A stretch of 64,000 nucleotides of DNA from Devosia sp. FKR38 (GCF_005222805.1 NZ_STGC01000005.1:1092456-1156455), one strand, 5' to 3'. Positions 52,694 through 62,677 are shown, counted from the first letter of the stretch. Notes: generated by a model from the letters alone, not told the origin. Program-made: numbers and translations.

Positions 52694-53134
52694 GTGTTTG
52701 CATACAAAGCCGCTGCCTTTGCAGCTTTCGCCCTTTTTGCCACGCCCGGTTTTGCCGCCAATTTTGAAGTGCATATGCTCAACAAGGGCGCCGACGGCCA
52801 AGCCATGGTCTTCGAACCGGCACTGACCAAGATCGCGGTTGGCGACACCGTCACCTTCATCCCCACCGACAAGGGACACAACGCCGAGAGCATCAAGGAA
52901 ATCCTGCCCGCCGGCGCCGAGACCTTCAAGGGCGCCATTGGCAAGGAAATCGCGGTGACCTTCACGGTCCCGGGTGCCTATGGCGTCAAATGCCTGCCGC
53001 ACTTCGGCATGGGCATGGTGGCCCTGGTCGTGGTGGGCGACGAACCCGTCGATGCCGAGGCCATCAAGGCCGTCAAGATGGCGCCCAAGACCCATGAGCG
53101 CATGGAAGCCATCCTGTCTCAGCTCGCCCCATAA
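52694..53134 (+). CDS. Pseudoazurin (type 1 blue copper protein)
   Basis: 146 residues from the GTG at 52694, with GGAG seven bases upstream. The signal peptide ends near GFAAN. The type 1 copper ligands are all present: His62 in KGHNAES, Cys100 in [11 protein letters not shown], His103 and Met108. Their spacing is exactly that of pseudoazurin (His-38-Cys-3-His-5-Met). It carries electrons in the periplasm to copper nitrite reductase, nitrous oxide reductase or a terminal oxidase. No nir or nos gene is in the window. A terminator follows. Confidence 0.95.
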   Translation: MFAYKAAAFAAFALFATPGFAANFEVHMLNKGADGQAMVFEPALTKIAVGDTVTFIPTDKGHNAESIKEILPAGAETFKGAIGKEIAVTFTVPGAYGVKCLPHFGMGMVALVVVGDEPVDAEAIKAVKMAPKTHERMEAILSQLAP

Positions 53135-53177
53135 GCCGACCGGTCCCTGCGGGGCCGGAAGCGACGCCCGGAACAGG

Positions 53178-53205
53178 AAAACGGCCCCTTTCGGGGCCGT
53201 TTTTG
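53178..53205. terminator. Bidirectional intrinsic terminator
   Basis: AAAACGGCCCC, a TTTC loop, GGGGCCG and TTTTT form a strong symmetric terminator between the convergent pseudoazurin and hemN genes. It should work in both directions. Confidence 0.92.
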
Positions 53206-53235
53206 TTGCCAAGCACATCAGCCTGGGGCCGGCCG

Positions 53236-54582
53236 CTAGACGGCCTTGGAATAGCGGGCCGTGTCGTCTGCCAAATAGGCATCAAAGCGCGCGGCCAGCG
53301 TGCGCACAAAGGGACGGCCGGCCATGGTCACCTGCAATAGGCCGGGGCGCATGGTGACAAAGCCACGCTGGTCCTCCATGGCCAGGGCCACCGCCTCGCA
53401 GATCACCGGCTCGGCAGCCGCCCCAAAGCGCTGGCGCAATGCCGCGAAGTCGACCTCGAAATCGCACATCAGGCGTTCGATGACAAAGCCGCGCAGCCGG
53501 TCGTCATCGCTCAGGGCAATGCCGCGCGCCACTGTGCCTTCGCCCGAGATAGCCCGGCGCTGATAATCGCCCGTGGCCACAACATTCTGCACATAGCCCT
53601 GCGGCAGCCGCCCGATGGCCGAGGCGCCCAGGCCAATCAGCGCATCATGGGCATCAACGGTATAGCCCTGGAAATTGCGCTGCAGTGACCCATCCACAGA
53701 GGCCTTGGCCATGCCGTCATGCGGCAGGGCGAAATGGTCAAAGCCGATGGCGATATAGCCGGCGGCGCGCAGCACGTCGGCAGCCGCAGCGGCCTGGGCA
53801 AAGCGCGCCTGGCTGTCGGGCAGGGCGTCTTCCGCGATCATGGTCTGGTGCTTCTTGATCCAGGGGACATGGGCATAGCCGAACAGCGCCACGCGGTCCG
53901 GCCGCAGCGAGACGACCTGGCGCGCTGTGGCGGCAGCGCCATCGATGGTCTGGTGCGGCAGGCCATAGAGCATGTCGATATTGACCGAGCCGACGCCGCG
54001 GCTGCGCATGGCGTCCACCACCACCTTGGTCTGGTCAAAGCTCTGCAGCCGGTTGATGGCCACCTGCACCTTGGGGTCGAAATCCTGCACGCCAATGCTG
54101 GCGCGGGTCAGGCCCGCGGCGGCCCAGGCGTCGAACTTGGCATCTTCCATGTCGCTGGGATCGAGTTCGACGCTGAACTCGGCTGTCGGCTGCACGTTGA
54201 AGGTGCTGCGGATCAAGGCCGTTACCGCTGCAACATCCTCAGCGGCCAGAAGGGATGGCGAACCGCCGCCCCAGTGGATCGCTGTCACCGGGCGGGCGCC
54301 AACAATGGCGCCGATGCGGGCAATCTCGGCCTTGAGCGCCACCAGATATTGCGTAACCGGCACGTAGCGGTTGACCTGCTTGGTGTGGCAACCGCAGAAC
54401 CAGCACAGCCGGTCACAAAACGGCAGGTGCAGGTACAGCGAGACGCGGGCGTCCGCCGGCAGCTCGGCCAGCCAGGCCTCATATTGCCGCTGATCGATCC
54501 CGGTGTGGAAATGCGGTGCCGTAGGATAGCTGGTGTAGCGCGGAACAGGCTTGGTCAGGTCGGCGGCAAGGGCATTGGACAT
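53236..54582 (-). CDS. hemN: Oxygen-independent coproporphyrinogen III oxidase
   Basis: 448 residues; the start has GGAG six bases upstream. The radical SAM cluster motif is CDRLCWFCGC: Cys56, Cys60, Cys63 and the extra Cys65 of true HemN. Other HemN features are the early PRYTSYPTAPHF, IHWGGGSPSLL, FSVELDPSD, NIDMLYGLPHQT and the C-terminal domain. It oxidises coproporphyrinogen III to protoporphyrinogen IX without oxygen, for heme synthesis under low oxygen. It is downstream of ccoS with an FNR box in between (54632-54645), so it may have its own promoter. Confidence 0.95.
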   Translation of the reverse strand: MSNALAADLTKPVPRYTSYPTAPHFHTGIDQRQYEAWLAELPADARVSLYLHLPFCDRLCWFCGCHTKQVNRYVPVTQYLVALKAEIARIGAIVGARPVTAIHWGGGSPSLLAAEDVAAVTALIRSTFNVQPTAEFSVELDPSDMEDAKFDAWAAAGLTRASIGVQDFDPKVQVAINRLQSFDQTKVVVDAMRSRGVGSVNIDMLYGLPHQTIDGAAATARQVVSLRPDRVALFGYAHVPWIKKHQTMIAEDALPDSQARFAQAAAAADVLRAAGYIAIGFDHFALPHDGMAKASVDGSLQRNFQGYTVDAHDALIGLGASAIGRLPQGYVQNVVATGDYQRRAISGEGTVARGIALSDDDRLRGFVIERLMCDFEVDFAALRQRFGAAAEPVICEAVALAMEDQRGFVTMRPGLLQVTMAGRPFVRTLAARFDAYLADDTARYSKAV

Positions 54583-54613
54583 TGGCGTTCTCCAGTGCCC
54601 TCACTGCTAGGGC

Positions 54614-54796
54614 CTATGCGCCGGGCCTGCTTTGACGTGGGTCAATCTTTTCCAGCGACTCGTCGTTGAGCAGCACCCGCTGACCATCGCCTTCCAGGTC
54701 GTTATACTGGCCGCTGCGCAGGGCCCAGAAAAAGGCGATGAGGGCCAGCGCGCCCAGGCCGATGGCGCAGGGGATCAGAATCAGCAGACCGCTCAT
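54614..54796 (-). CDS. ccoS: cbb3-type cytochrome oxidase assembly protein CcoS/FixS
   Basis: 60 residues. One N-terminal helix (LILIPCAIGLGALALIAFFWALRSGQYNDLEGDG) is followed by QRVLLNDE; the FW-LRSGQYDDLEGD element is the CcoS signature. CcoS is needed to insert heme and copper into CcoN. The start overlaps the ccoI stop by four bases, giving the usual ccoGHIS order. Confidence 0.93.
   Translation of the reverse strand: MSGLLILIPCAIGLGALALIAFFWALRSGQYNDLEGDGQRVLLNDESLEKIDPRQSRPGA
54632..54645. promoter_or_regulatory. FNR/FixK box upstream of hemN
   Basis: TTGACGTGGGTCAA is a perfect inverted repeat (TTGAC-N4-GTCAA). It overlaps the end of ccoS and lies 50 bases before the hemN start, a typical activator position. 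Confidence 0.75.
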
Positions 54797-57009
54797 GGGG
54801 AATCTCCAGGCCGTGCGGCCAGTTCAGACGGGCCGGCGCCCAGACGCAGGCGCATGGCATTGACCACCACCACAACCGACGAGCTCGACATGGCAATGGC
54901 CGCCACCAGCGGCGTCACATGGCCCAGGATCGCCAGCGGCAGCACCACGGCATTATAGGCCACGGCAAAGCCAAGGTTCTCACGCACCAGCCGGTCGGCA
55001 CGACGCGCGATCGACAGCACGAAGGGCACACCGGCCAGCCGATCATTGGTGAGCACGAAATCGGCCGCCGCACGACCAATGTCGGCGGCGCTGGCCGGGG
55101 CAATGGACACGTCGGCCGCCCGCAGCGCCGGCGCATCATTGATGCCATCGCCCACCATCAGAACGGCGCCATGCTCGGTGCGCAACCGGGCAATGGCCGC
55201 CTGCTTTTCTTCCGGCGCAAGCCCGGCCGACCAGCTGCTGGCGCCCACCGCGTCGGCCACTGCGGCCACCGCAGCAGGACGGTCCCCCGAGAGGATATGC
55301 ACCGGAACGCCCAGGCGCGCCATGCCGGCAACGGTTGCTGCCGCGTCGCCGCGCGCATCGTCGCGGAAGGCGAACATGGCAACAGGCTCCGCATCACGGG
55401 CCAGCCAGACATGGCTGGCACTATCGGCGTCGCTGTCCTCAGCGCCGCAGAAGGCGGCACTGCCCAGGCGCCAGACGACGCCCTCGACACTGGCCTCGAC
55501 GCCCAGGCCCGGCCGTTCGGTGACGCTCAGTGGGTTGTCGCCGACTGCGTCCTGCGCCGCTGCGGCAATGGCGCGTGACAGCGGATGATTGCTCTGCGCA
55601 CCCAGCCGCGCCGCTATGGCGAGCAGGGCCGGATCCTCGGGATCTTGCCGCACCAGAACGGGTGTCCCCAGGGTCAGCGTGCCGGTCTTGTCGAAGGCAG
55701 CGACCTGCACAGCGCCCATGCGTTCCAGCGCCGAGCCCTCGCGCATGACCACGCCATTGGCGAACAGGCGCCCGGCGGCCACGACATGGACGATCGGCAC
55801 GGCCAGCGCCAGGGCGCAGGGGCAGGTGATGATGAGCACGGCCACCGCATTGAGCAGGGCCGCATGCCAGCCCACGCCCATGGCCAGCCAGCCCAGGAAG
55901 GTGATGGCCGCCGTCAGATGCACCACCGGGGCATAGAGCTGGGCGGCGCGGTCGGCAATGCGGCGATACTTGGTGCGGGTATCCTCGGCGGCTTCGACAT
56001 AGGCCGTCATGCGCGCAAGGAAGGAATCGCGCGCCGGGCGATCCGCGACGATCTCCAGCGTGCCCAACAGGTTTATCGCGCCGGCCGGCAGGCTGGTGCC
56101 GGGCAGGGCGGCCATCGGGATGGATTCGCCATTGACCATGGCCATGTCGATCTGGCCGCTGCCGGCAACCACACTTGCATCCACCGGCACACGCTCGCCG
56201 GCCTTGAGGGCAAAGCGCATGCCCGGCACGATATCGGCCAGCCGCACAAAGGCCTGGCCGCCATCGTCGAGCAGTCGATAGGCGCCGCGTGGCGACAGCC
56301 GGGCGAGATTGTCCACCGCGCTGCGCGCCTGCTTGCGCATCATGTGGTCGAGCGTGCGCCCGGCCAAAAGGAAGAACAGCAGCATGGTGGAGGCGTCGAA
56401 ATAGGCATGTTCGCCGCCGGTGATGGTCTCGAAGAGGCTCAGCGCCGTGGTCAGCGTCACGCCAATGGAAATGGGCACATCCATATTGGTGCGGCCCACG
56501 CGCAAGGCGGACCAGGCGGAGCGGAAGAACGGCCGCCCGGCGTAAACAATAGCCGGCAGGGCCAGCAGCGCCGACAGCCAGTGGAACAGCGCGCGCGTCG
56601 CCTCGTCGGCGCCGGCCCAGACCGACACCGAGAACAGCATGATATTGCCGGCGGCAAACCCCGACACGGCCAGGGCGCGCACCAGTTCAGACAGCGCCGC
56701 ATCATGCCCGGGATCGACCGTGGCATCGACCGGGAAGTTGCGGTAGCCGCTGCGGGTGATGCGCCGGGTGAAGCTGGTGACATCGGCATGCGCGCCATAG
56801 CGGATCAACACCCGGCGCTGCGACAGGTTCACGCGGGCGCTGAGCACGCCCTCGGTGCCGCGCAGTTCGCCCTCGATGGCCTCGATGCACGCGGCACAAT
56901 AGGCGTCCGGCACGGCAAAGCAGATCTCTCCGGTGCCATCGGCGGCATGGGCAATGAAGGGATCAAGCTCGACGGGCGCCGGGCCCGCCGCCGCAGCCAG
57001 ACTGGTCAC
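54793..57009 (-). CDS. ccoI: Copper-translocating P-type ATPase CcoI/FixI
   Basis: 738 residues. An N-terminal heavy-metal domain has the CAAC metal site (Cys38, Cys41 in DAYCAACIEAIEG). P1B-ATPase elements follow: MVNGESIPMA, the membrane CPC in ITCPCALALAVPI, phosphorylation site DKTGTLTLG, HPLSRAIAAAA and GDGINDAPAL. CcoI provides copper for the cbb3 oxidase during assembly rather than for detoxification. It overlaps ccoH and ccoS by four bases each. Confidence 0.94.
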   Translation of the reverse strand: MTSLAAAAGPAPVELDPFIAHAADGTGEICFAVPDAYCAACIEAIEGELRGTEGVLSARVNLSQRRVLIRYGAHADVTSFTRRITRSGYRNFPVDATVDPGHDAALSELVRALAVSGFAAGNIMLFSVSVWAGADEATRALFHWLSALLALPAIVYAGRPFFRSAWSALRVGRTNMDVPISIGVTLTTALSLFETITGGEHAYFDASTMLLFFLLAGRTLDHMMRKQARSAVDNLARLSPRGAYRLLDDGGQAFVRLADIVPGMRFALKAGERVPVDASVVAGSGQIDMAMVNGESIPMAALPGTSLPAGAINLLGTLEIVADRPARDSFLARMTAYVEAAEDTRTKYRRIADRAAQLYAPVVHLTAAITFLGWLAMGVGWHAALLNAVAVLIITCPCALALAVPIVHVVAAGRLFANGVVMREGSALERMGAVQVAAFDKTGTLTLGTPVLVRQDPEDPALLAIAARLGAQSNHPLSRAIAAAAQDAVGDNPLSVTERPGLGVEASVEGVVWRLGSAAFCGAEDSDADSASHVWLARDAEPVAMFAFRDDARGDAAATVAGMARLGVPVHILSGDRPAAVAAVADAVGASSWSAGLAPEEKQAAIARLRTEHGAVLMVGDGINDAPALRAADVSIAPASAADIGRAAADFVLTNDRLAGVPFVLSIARRADRLVRENLGFAVAYNAVVLPLAILGHVTPLVAAIAMSSSSVVVVVNAMRLRLGAGPSELAARPGDSP

Positions 57010-57479
57010 TTCGAGGTTACCCTGTGTTCATAGCCAATGGCGCCCAGCTCGGTGGGGTCCGTGGTGACCGTGACGTCCCAGACGCCAGGCGGCAGGGTGA
57101 TGGCGCCCTCATAGGCGCCATCCTTGAGCGTCAGGCCGATGGTGGTGTCGTCATGTCCGCCGACCGGACGGCGCAGGAAGGCGCTGACACCGGTGAGCGG
57201 CAGCGGCGCACCAGCCCGGTCGAGCGCCTCGAAACGCACCATGCCATCGGCATAGTGCGTCTTGAACGACCAACCGGCGGCCTTCTGGCGGGCGATGGTA
57301 TCCTGCACCGTCTGGAAGCCCTGGCTGGCCACATAGCTATTGTCGACGACCAGCCCGGTCCAGGTGACGGCCGAGGAAATGGCCATGGTCAGATTGGCGG
57401 CCAGCACCACGGCAAAGAAACCGACGGTGACCATGACCATGTGGCGGCCGGTGAAAGGCTTGGGGGTCGCGTTGGCCAT
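57006..57479 (-). CDS. ccoH: cbb3 oxidase assembly protein CcoH/FixH
   Basis: 157 residues. A single N-terminal helix (MVMVTVGFFAVVLAANLTMAISSA) is followed by NSYVASQGFQTVQDTIARQKAAGW, the FixH family motif, and a periplasmic beta domain with LPPGVWDVTVTT. AGGA is seven bases before the ATG. CcoH stabilises the assembling CcoNOQP complex. It lies between ccoG (three-base gap) and ccoI (four-base overlap). Confidence 0.92.
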   Translation of the reverse strand: MANATPKPFTGRHMVMVTVGFFAVVLAANLTMAISSAVTWTGLVVDNSYVASQGFQTVQDTIARQKAAGWSFKTHYADGMVRFEALDRAGAPLPLTGVSAFLRRPVGGHDDTTIGLTLKDGAYEGAITLPPGVWDVTVTTDPTELGAIGYEHRVTSK

Positions 57480-57482
57480 GGC

Positions 57483-59045
57483 TCAATCCTGTGGGGTTTC
57501 GAAGCGGACGGGAGTGCTGGCACTGACTGTGCCATCGGCATTGGTGATCGTCATGGTGAAATCGATCTGCCCAGTGGCCTCGCTGGGCGGAGCCTTCACA
57601 TAGACGCGCAGGGGCAGCACCAGATCGGGCTCGACCGCCAACTGCAGCGTGCTGCCGCCGACGTCATTGGCGCCCGAGGTGGTAACGGTCGCGCCCGGCA
57701 GGCCGGAGATGGAGAACACCATGTCCTGCGGCTGCGTCGTCATGTTGAGGATCTTGACGTCATAGCCGTTCTGAATCGAGCCGTCCGACAGCAGCACATA
57801 GAGCGGATTGCGATCATGCAGCACATTGATGCCGATGGGTGCCCGCAGCGACAGTACGGTCAGCATGGCCAGGCCAATACCGGCCCAGACCACGAAGTAG
57901 ACCAGCGTGCGCGGCCGCAGCACCGAGCGCCAGGTGGTGTGGCGAATGGCCGAGACGAAGCGGCCGGTGATGGAGTCGCGGACCCGGGTCGGGTCGAGCC
58001 GGCCTTCGGGCGCTGCCAGGTTCATATTGGCATTGTAGTCGGCCAGCGTGGTGTAGGAGATCAGCCCGCGTTCGCGGCCCAGCTTGTCCATCACATTGTC
58101 GCAGGCGTCGATGCACAGCGCGCAGGTGATGCACTCCAGCTGCTGGCCGTCGCGGATGTCGATGCCCATCGGGCAGACCACCACGCAGGCGTTGCAGTCC
58201 ACGCAATCGCCCTGCGGCACCCCGGCCGTGATGGCCTTCTTGGCATGGCGGCCGCGCGGCTCGCCCCGCCAGTCATTATAGGTCACCGTGAGTGAATGCT
58301 CGTCCAGCATGGCGGCCTGGATGCGCGGCCAGGGGCACATATAGGTGCAGACCTGCTCGCGCATCAGCCCGCCGAAAGTGTAGGTCGTCGCGGTCAACAG
58401 GGCGATGGTGGCATAGGCCACCATGGGCGCCTGCAGATGGATCACATCACCCAGCAGCGTCGGCGCGTCGGCGAAGTAGAAGATCCAGGCGCCGCCGGTC
58501 GCCACGCCGATCAGCAGCCACAGCGCATGCTTGCTGACGCGCTTGACCAGCTTGTCGGCGCTCCACGGCGCCGCATCGAGCTTCATGCGGGCATTGCGGT
58601 CACCCTCGATGGCGCGCTCGACCACCAGGAACAGATCGACCCACACCGTCTGCGGGCAGGCATAGCCACACCAGGCGCGTCCGACCGTGGAGGTGATCAG
58701 GAACAGGCCCACGCCGGCCATGACCAGCAGGCCCGCCACATAGTAGAATTCCTGCGGCCAGATCTCGATGAAGAAGAAGTAGAAGCGCCGATTCGCCAGA
58801 TCGAGCAGTACGGCCTGGTCGGGCGCATAATCGCCACGGTCCCAGCGCAGCCAGGGCGTGACGTAATAGATGGTCAGGGTAATGGCCATCACCAGCCATT
58901 TGAAGCGACGGAAATTGCCTTCGGCCCGCTTGGGAAAAATCTTGCGTCGGGGCGCATAGAGCGGCTGGCGCCGCTTGGCCGAATTGACCGCCTCGACTTC
59001 GTGCAGATCGGCTGCCGGCAAAGTGCCGTCGTCGGTAGTGTTCAT
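57483..59045 (-). CDS. ccoG: Cytochrome c oxidase accessory protein CcoG/FixG
   Basis: 520 residues from the ATG ending at 59045, after AAAGGG; ATGs further upstream have weaker ribosome sites. Membrane helices begin near WLVMAITLTIYYVTPWLRW. CGYACPQTVW is the NapH/FixG motif, and two 4Fe-4S sites are in CVDCNACVVVCPMG and CITCALCIDACDNVMDKLG. The C-terminal Ig-like FixG domain follows. CcoG is a cupric reductase that prepares Cu(I) for the oxidase. It is preceded by an FNR box at 59096-59109. Confidence 0.94.
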   Translation of the reverse strand: MNTTDDGTLPAADLHEVEAVNSAKRRQPLYAPRRKIFPKRAEGNFRRFKWLVMAITLTIYYVTPWLRWDRGDYAPDQAVLLDLANRRFYFFFIEIWPQEFYYVAGLLVMAGVGLFLITSTVGRAWCGYACPQTVWVDLFLVVERAIEGDRNARMKLDAAPWSADKLVKRVSKHALWLLIGVATGGAWIFYFADAPTLLGDVIHLQAPMVAYATIALLTATTYTFGGLMREQVCTYMCPWPRIQAAMLDEHSLTVTYNDWRGEPRGRHAKKAITAGVPQGDCVDCNACVVVCPMGIDIRDGQQLECITCALCIDACDNVMDKLGRERGLISYTTLADYNANMNLAAPEGRLDPTRVRDSITGRFVSAIRHTTWRSVLRPRTLVYFVVWAGIGLAMLTVLSLRAPIGINVLHDRNPLYVLLSDGSIQNGYDVKILNMTTQPQDMVFSISGLPGATVTTSGANDVGGSTLQLAVEPDLVLPLRVYVKAPPSEATGQIDFTMTITNADGTVSASTPVRFETPQD

Positions 59046-59095
59046 GGTGGTGGACCCTTTCACCATTGCTTGTCGCATGCAGGGCCAAAACTGCC

Positions 59096-59109
59096 TTGAC
59101 CTAGGTCAA
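59096..59109. promoter_or_regulatory. FNR/FixK box upstream of ccoG
   Basis: TTGACCTAGGTCAA is fully palindromic (TTGAC-CTAG-GTCAA). It lies in the 151-base gap between ccoP and ccoG, 50 bases before the ccoG start, so ccoGHIS has its own low-oxygen promoter. Confidence 0.8.
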
Positions 59110-59196
59110 CCTTGCCCTCCGGATGCGCAAAGGGGGGCGCCACTCCGCCCCCCTCCGCATATCGGTCGACCGGCCTTGGCCGGATTCGGCCGCTAT

Positions 59197-60078
59197 TTAT
59201 TCGCCGCCACCCAGGCCATGCACATAGACGGCCAGTTCCTTGATGGTGGTGTCGTCGAGCTTTTCCGACCAAGCCTGCATCATGCCATGCCGGGGCTTGT
59301 TGATCTGCGCCTTGATGGCCTCGAGCGAACCATCATAGAGCCAGATCGCGTCGGTCAGATTGGGACCACCCAGGTCGGTGAGACCCACGCCGCCTTCGCC
59401 ATGGCAGGCCGCACAATTGTCGGTGAACAGCTGTGCCCCTTCTGGGGTATTCACCCCACCCTCGACGCCCGACAGGCTCGCCACATAGTCGGCCAGCGTG
59501 TTGATCGACGCCGCATCCAGCAACTGATCAGCCCCGAAGTTGGGCATGATATTGTAGCGCGTGTCCGGATCGGTGGTCGACCGCACGCCATGGGCGATGG
59601 TGGTGTAGATCGCGTCGATCGTGCCACCCCAGATCCAGGAGTCGTCGTTCAGGTTCGGATAGCCCGGGCCGCCGGCCGCACCGGTGCCGTGGCACTGCGT
59701 GCAGTTCACCTTGAAGGCCGATTCGCCAGCCGCAGAGGCAAAGCGGGTCAGCTCGGGATCGGCCAGGATATCGGCCACCGGCAGCTCGGCAATCTTGGAC
59801 ACGACGGCCTGATTGCCGACCTGAACTTCGCTCATGGTCTTGGCCAGGTCCGCACGGCTGGAATAGCCCAGCACGCCCGTAGTGGCCGAGCTCAGCATCG
59901 GCCAGGCCGGGTAGAAGATCGTATAGACCAGCGCCCAGATGATGCAGCCGTAGAAGGTCCACAGCCACCAGCGGGGCAGGGGATTGTTGAGCTCCTTGAT
60001 GCCGTCCCACTCGTGACCGGTGGTTTCCACACCGCTCAGGTCGTCGACCGGCTTGCCCGTTTTGTTATTGGTGCTCAT
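59197..60078 (-). CDS. ccoP: cbb3-type cytochrome c oxidase diheme subunit CcoP
   Basis: 293 residues. The N-terminus has HEWDGIKELNNPLPRWWLWTFYGCIIWALVYTIFYPAWP, the CcoP signature with its membrane helix. Two c-type heme sites follow: CTQCH (Cys126, Cys129, His130) and CAACH (Cys222, Cys225, His226). Distal methionines are in YNIMPNFG and RHGMMQAW. It feeds electrons to CcoO and CcoN from the periplasmic side. Its start overlaps ccoQ by four bases. Confidence 0.96.
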   Translation of the reverse strand: MSTNNKTGKPVDDLSGVETTGHEWDGIKELNNPLPRWWLWTFYGCIIWALVYTIFYPAWPMLSSATTGVLGYSSRADLAKTMSEVQVGNQAVVSKIAELPVADILADPELTRFASAAGESAFKVNCTQCHGTGAAGGPGYPNLNDDSWIWGGTIDAIYTTIAHGVRSTTDPDTRYNIMPNFGADQLLDAASINTLADYVASLSGVEGGVNTPEGAQLFTDNCAACHGEGGVGLTDLGGPNLTDAIWLYDGSLEAIKAQINKPRHGMMQAWSEKLDDTTIKELAVYVHGLGGGE

Positions 60079-60245
60079 TTGCTGTCGAACCTTTCATCGG
60101 TATCCCGCAGGGGGATCTGCGCGGCGTCGATGGCCTGTTGCTTGGCGCCGGGGCGGAAGATGTAGACCGCCACGGCCAGGAAGATGACGAACAGATAAAC
60201 CAGGCCCCAGGAGTCGGCGAAGTGGCGTAACTCGTTGTAATCCAT
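60075..60245 (-). CDS. ccoQ: cbb3-type cytochrome c oxidase subunit CcoQ
   Basis: 56 residues starting MDYNELRHFADSWGLVYL, with a single helix (LVYLFVIFLAVAVYIFRPGAK) and a charged cytoplasmic tail. Size, sequence and position between ccoO and ccoP are typical of CcoQ/FixQ, which stabilises the oxidase. GGAG-like sequence precedes the ATG, ten bases after the ccoO stop. Confidence 0.93.
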   Translation of the reverse strand: MDYNELRHFADSWGLVYLFVIFLAVAVYIFRPGAKQQAIDAAQIPLRDTDERFDSK

Positions 60246-60255
60246 GACGATCTCC

Positions 60256-60987
60256 CTAGCGGTAGTTGGCTTGCGCGTCGTAGCTGTCGAAGTTGACCAG
60301 CGTGCCGAGCATCTGCAGATAGGCCACCAGGGCATCCATCTCGGTGATCCGCTGGCTGTCGCCATCGAAGTCACCGAACACGGCCTTGGGATAACGCGCC
60401 GCCACGGCGGAGCTATCGGCATCCGGCGTTGCCTGAGCGATCAGGTCATTGGCCGCATTGTCGATCATCTCCTGACTATAGGGGACGCCGACCGTGGCAT
60501 TGGCCTGCAGCATGCCGCCGATGGTGTCGTAGTCCAGCGTCGCCTTGGCCAGGAAAGCATAGCTGGGCATGATCGACTCGGGCACCACGGAGCGCGGGTT
60601 GGTCAGGTGCTGGACCTGCCATTCGTTGGAATAGCGGCCGCCGACGCGGGCCAGGTCTGGCCCTGTCCGCTTGGAGCCCCACTGGAACGGATGGTCGTAC
60701 ATCGACTCCGCTGCCAGCGAGTAATTGCCATAGCGCTCCACTTCATCGCGGAACGGCCGGATCATCTGGCTGTGGCAGACATAGCAGCCTTCACGGATGT
60801 AGATGTCGCGGCCAGCCAGCTCGAGCGGTGAATAGGGACGCATCCCCTCCACCTTCTCGATGGTGTTCTGGAAGAAGAACAACGGGGTGACTTCCACCAG
60901 GCCGCCGATGCAGACCACCAGCAGCGAGCCCACCAGCAGCAGCGAGGCGTTGCGTTCGATTATGCCATGCTTCTCAATAAGTGACAT
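60256..60987 (-). CDS. ccoO: cbb3-type cytochrome c oxidase monoheme subunit CcoO
   Basis: 243 residues. One N-terminal helix ([23 protein letters not shown]) anchors a periplasmic cytochrome c domain with CYVCH (Cys68, Cys71, His72) and the conserved [36 protein letters not shown] is a CcoO hallmark and the distal Met lies in [10 protein letters not shown]. It passes electrons to the CcoN active site. It follows ccoN by nine bases. Confidence 0.96.
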   Translation of the reverse strand: MSLIEKHGIIERNASLLLVGSLLVVCIGGLVEVTPLFFFQNTIEKVEGMRPYSPLELAGRDIYIREGCYVCHSQMIRPFRDEVERYGNYSLAAESMYDHPFQWGSKRTGPDLARVGGRYSNEWQVQHLTNPRSVVPESIMPSYAFLAKATLDYDTIGGMLQANATVGVPYSQEMIDNAANDLIAQATPDADSSAVAARYPKAVFGDFDGDSQRITEMDALVAYLQMLGTLVNFDSYDAQANYR

Positions 60988-60996
60988 GGGATACTC

Positions 60997-62601
60997 CTAC
61001 TCGGCGGGTTGCAGTTGGGCGGGCGTGGGCATGGGACGTTCTGTCCGCACACGGCCGGCAATGGTCATGGCGATGTTGAAGGCCATCACCAGGCCACCGG
61101 CCAGGTAGAGCAGGCCACCGACGGCGCGCATCACATAATAGGGGTGCATGGCGGCCACGGTTTCGGCGAAGGAGTAGACCAGGAACCCCTGGCTGTCGTA
61201 CTCGCGCCACATCAGGCCCTGCATGATGCCCGACACCCACATCACGGCCGCGTAGACCACGATGCCAAGGGTCGCCAGCCAGAAGTGCCAGTTGACCATG
61301 CGCAGCGAATAGAGGCGTTCGCGGCCCCACAGGCGCGGCACCATGAAGTAGATGGCACCGAACGAGATCATGCCGACCCAACCCAGGGCACCCGAGTGCA
61401 CATGGCCGATGGTCCAGTCCGTATAGTGGCTGAGCGCGTTAACCGACTTGATCGACATCACCGGACCTTCGAAGGTCGACATGCCGTAGAAGGCCACTGC
61501 AATCACCATCATGCGGATGATGGGGTCGGTACGCATCTTGTCCCAGGCGCCACGCAGCGTCATCAGACCGTTGATCATGCCGCCCCAGCTGGGCATCCAC
61601 AGCATGATCGAGAACACCATGCCCAGAGTCTGCGCCCAGTCGGGCAGGGCGGTGTAGTGCAGGTGATGCGGGCCGGCCCAGATATAGAGGAAGATCAGAG
61701 CCCAGAAGTGGATGATCGACAGGCGATAGCTATAGACCGGGCGCTCGGCCTGCTTGGGCAGGTAGTAGTACATCATGCCCAGGAAGCCGGCGGTCAGGAA
61801 GAAGCCCACGGCATTGTGGCCATACCACCACTGCGTCAGCGCATCCTGCACGCCCGAGAACAGCGAGTAGCTGCGCGAGCCGAAGAAGGATACCGGAACG
61901 GCCAGGTTGTTGACCACGTGCAGCAGCGCCACCGTGACGATGAACGCCAGGTAGAACCAGTTGGCCACATAGATGTGGGGTTCCTTGCGCTTGAGCAGCG
62001 TGCCCAGGAACACCACCAGATAGGCCACCCACACCAGCGTCAGCCAGATGTCGACATACCATTCGGGTTCGGCATATTCGCGGCTCTGCGTGATGCCCAG
62101 CAGATAGCCCGTCGCCGCCATGGCGATGAACAGCTGGTAGCCCCAGAACACGAACCAGGCCAGATCACCACCGAACAGGCGCGCCCGTGTGGTGCGCTGC
62201 ACCACATAGAAGCTGGTGGTGATCAGGGCCGTGCCGCCGAAGGCAAAGATCACTGCCGAAGTATGCAGCGGGCGGATACGACCGAAATTGAGCCATGGAC
62301 CGAAGTTCAATTCGGGGAAGGCGAGCTGCAAAGCTGCGACCAGGCCCACTGTGAACCCAATCACCCCCCAGAACATGGTGAGAATGGAGCCCACCCGAAC
62401 CGGGCCATCCATATAGCCAGCTGAATGAGCTGCGCCCTCGATCGGCGGCGGCAGGCGCATTGCCACAACCACCCCGATGCCCAGAATCAGCGTCAGTATC
62501 CCCATGTGGATGCGGAATGCATCGTCGACGGCCAGGGCGGACATGATGAACGCGCCCACCATGCCTATCCCTAACCCTATAGCCCAGCCCGAATATCTCA
62601 C
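60997..62601 (-). CDS. ccoN: cbb3-type cytochrome c oxidase catalytic subunit CcoN
   Basis: 534 residues with twelve or more helices. Visible heme-copper oxidase features are [14 protein letters not shown] with a heme ligand histidine, [26 protein letters not shown] with the CuB histidine and cross-linked tyrosine region, [13 protein letters not shown] with the CuB His pair, and [11 protein letters not shown] with the other heme ligands. It reduces oxygen to water at high affinity and pumps protons. It heads ccoNOQP; an FNR box lies 77 bases upstream in the divergent promoter. Confidence 0.96.
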   Translation of the reverse strand: MRYSGWAIGLGIGMVGAFIMSALAVDDAFRIHMGILTLILGIGVVVAMRLPPPIEGAAHSAGYMDGPVRVGSILTMFWGVIGFTVGLVAALQLAFPELNFGPWLNFGRIRPLHTSAVIFAFGGTALITTSFYVVQRTTRARLFGGDLAWFVFWGYQLFIAMAATGYLLGITQSREYAEPEWYVDIWLTLVWVAYLVVFLGTLLKRKEPHIYVANWFYLAFIVTVALLHVVNNLAVPVSFFGSRSYSLFSGVQDALTQWWYGHNAVGFFLTAGFLGMMYYYLPKQAERPVYSYRLSIIHFWALIFLYIWAGPHHLHYTALPDWAQTLGMVFSIMLWMPSWGGMINGLMTLRGAWDKMRTDPIIRMMVIAVAFYGMSTFEGPVMSIKSVNALSHYTDWTIGHVHSGALGWVGMISFGAIYFMVPRLWGRERLYSLRMVNWHFWLATLGIVVYAAVMWVSGIMQGLMWREYDSQGFLVYSFAETVAAMHPYYVMRAVGGLLYLAGGLVMAFNIAMTIAGRVRTERPMPTPAQLQPAE

Positions 62602-62677
62602 CGGTGCCCCCTTTAGTTTCCAAAGTCACAGCCATTGCCGCTTGGCATCACACTATTGTGAGGGTCGGGGAGTCTCA

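Noticed and set aside
55585..57033. 482-residue plus-strand open frame
   Set aside because: Antisense to ccoI; the ATPase motifs on the minus strand are unambiguous.
61009..62424. 471-residue plus-strand open frame
   Set aside because: Antisense to ccoN, rich in His and Gln, with no recognisable domain.
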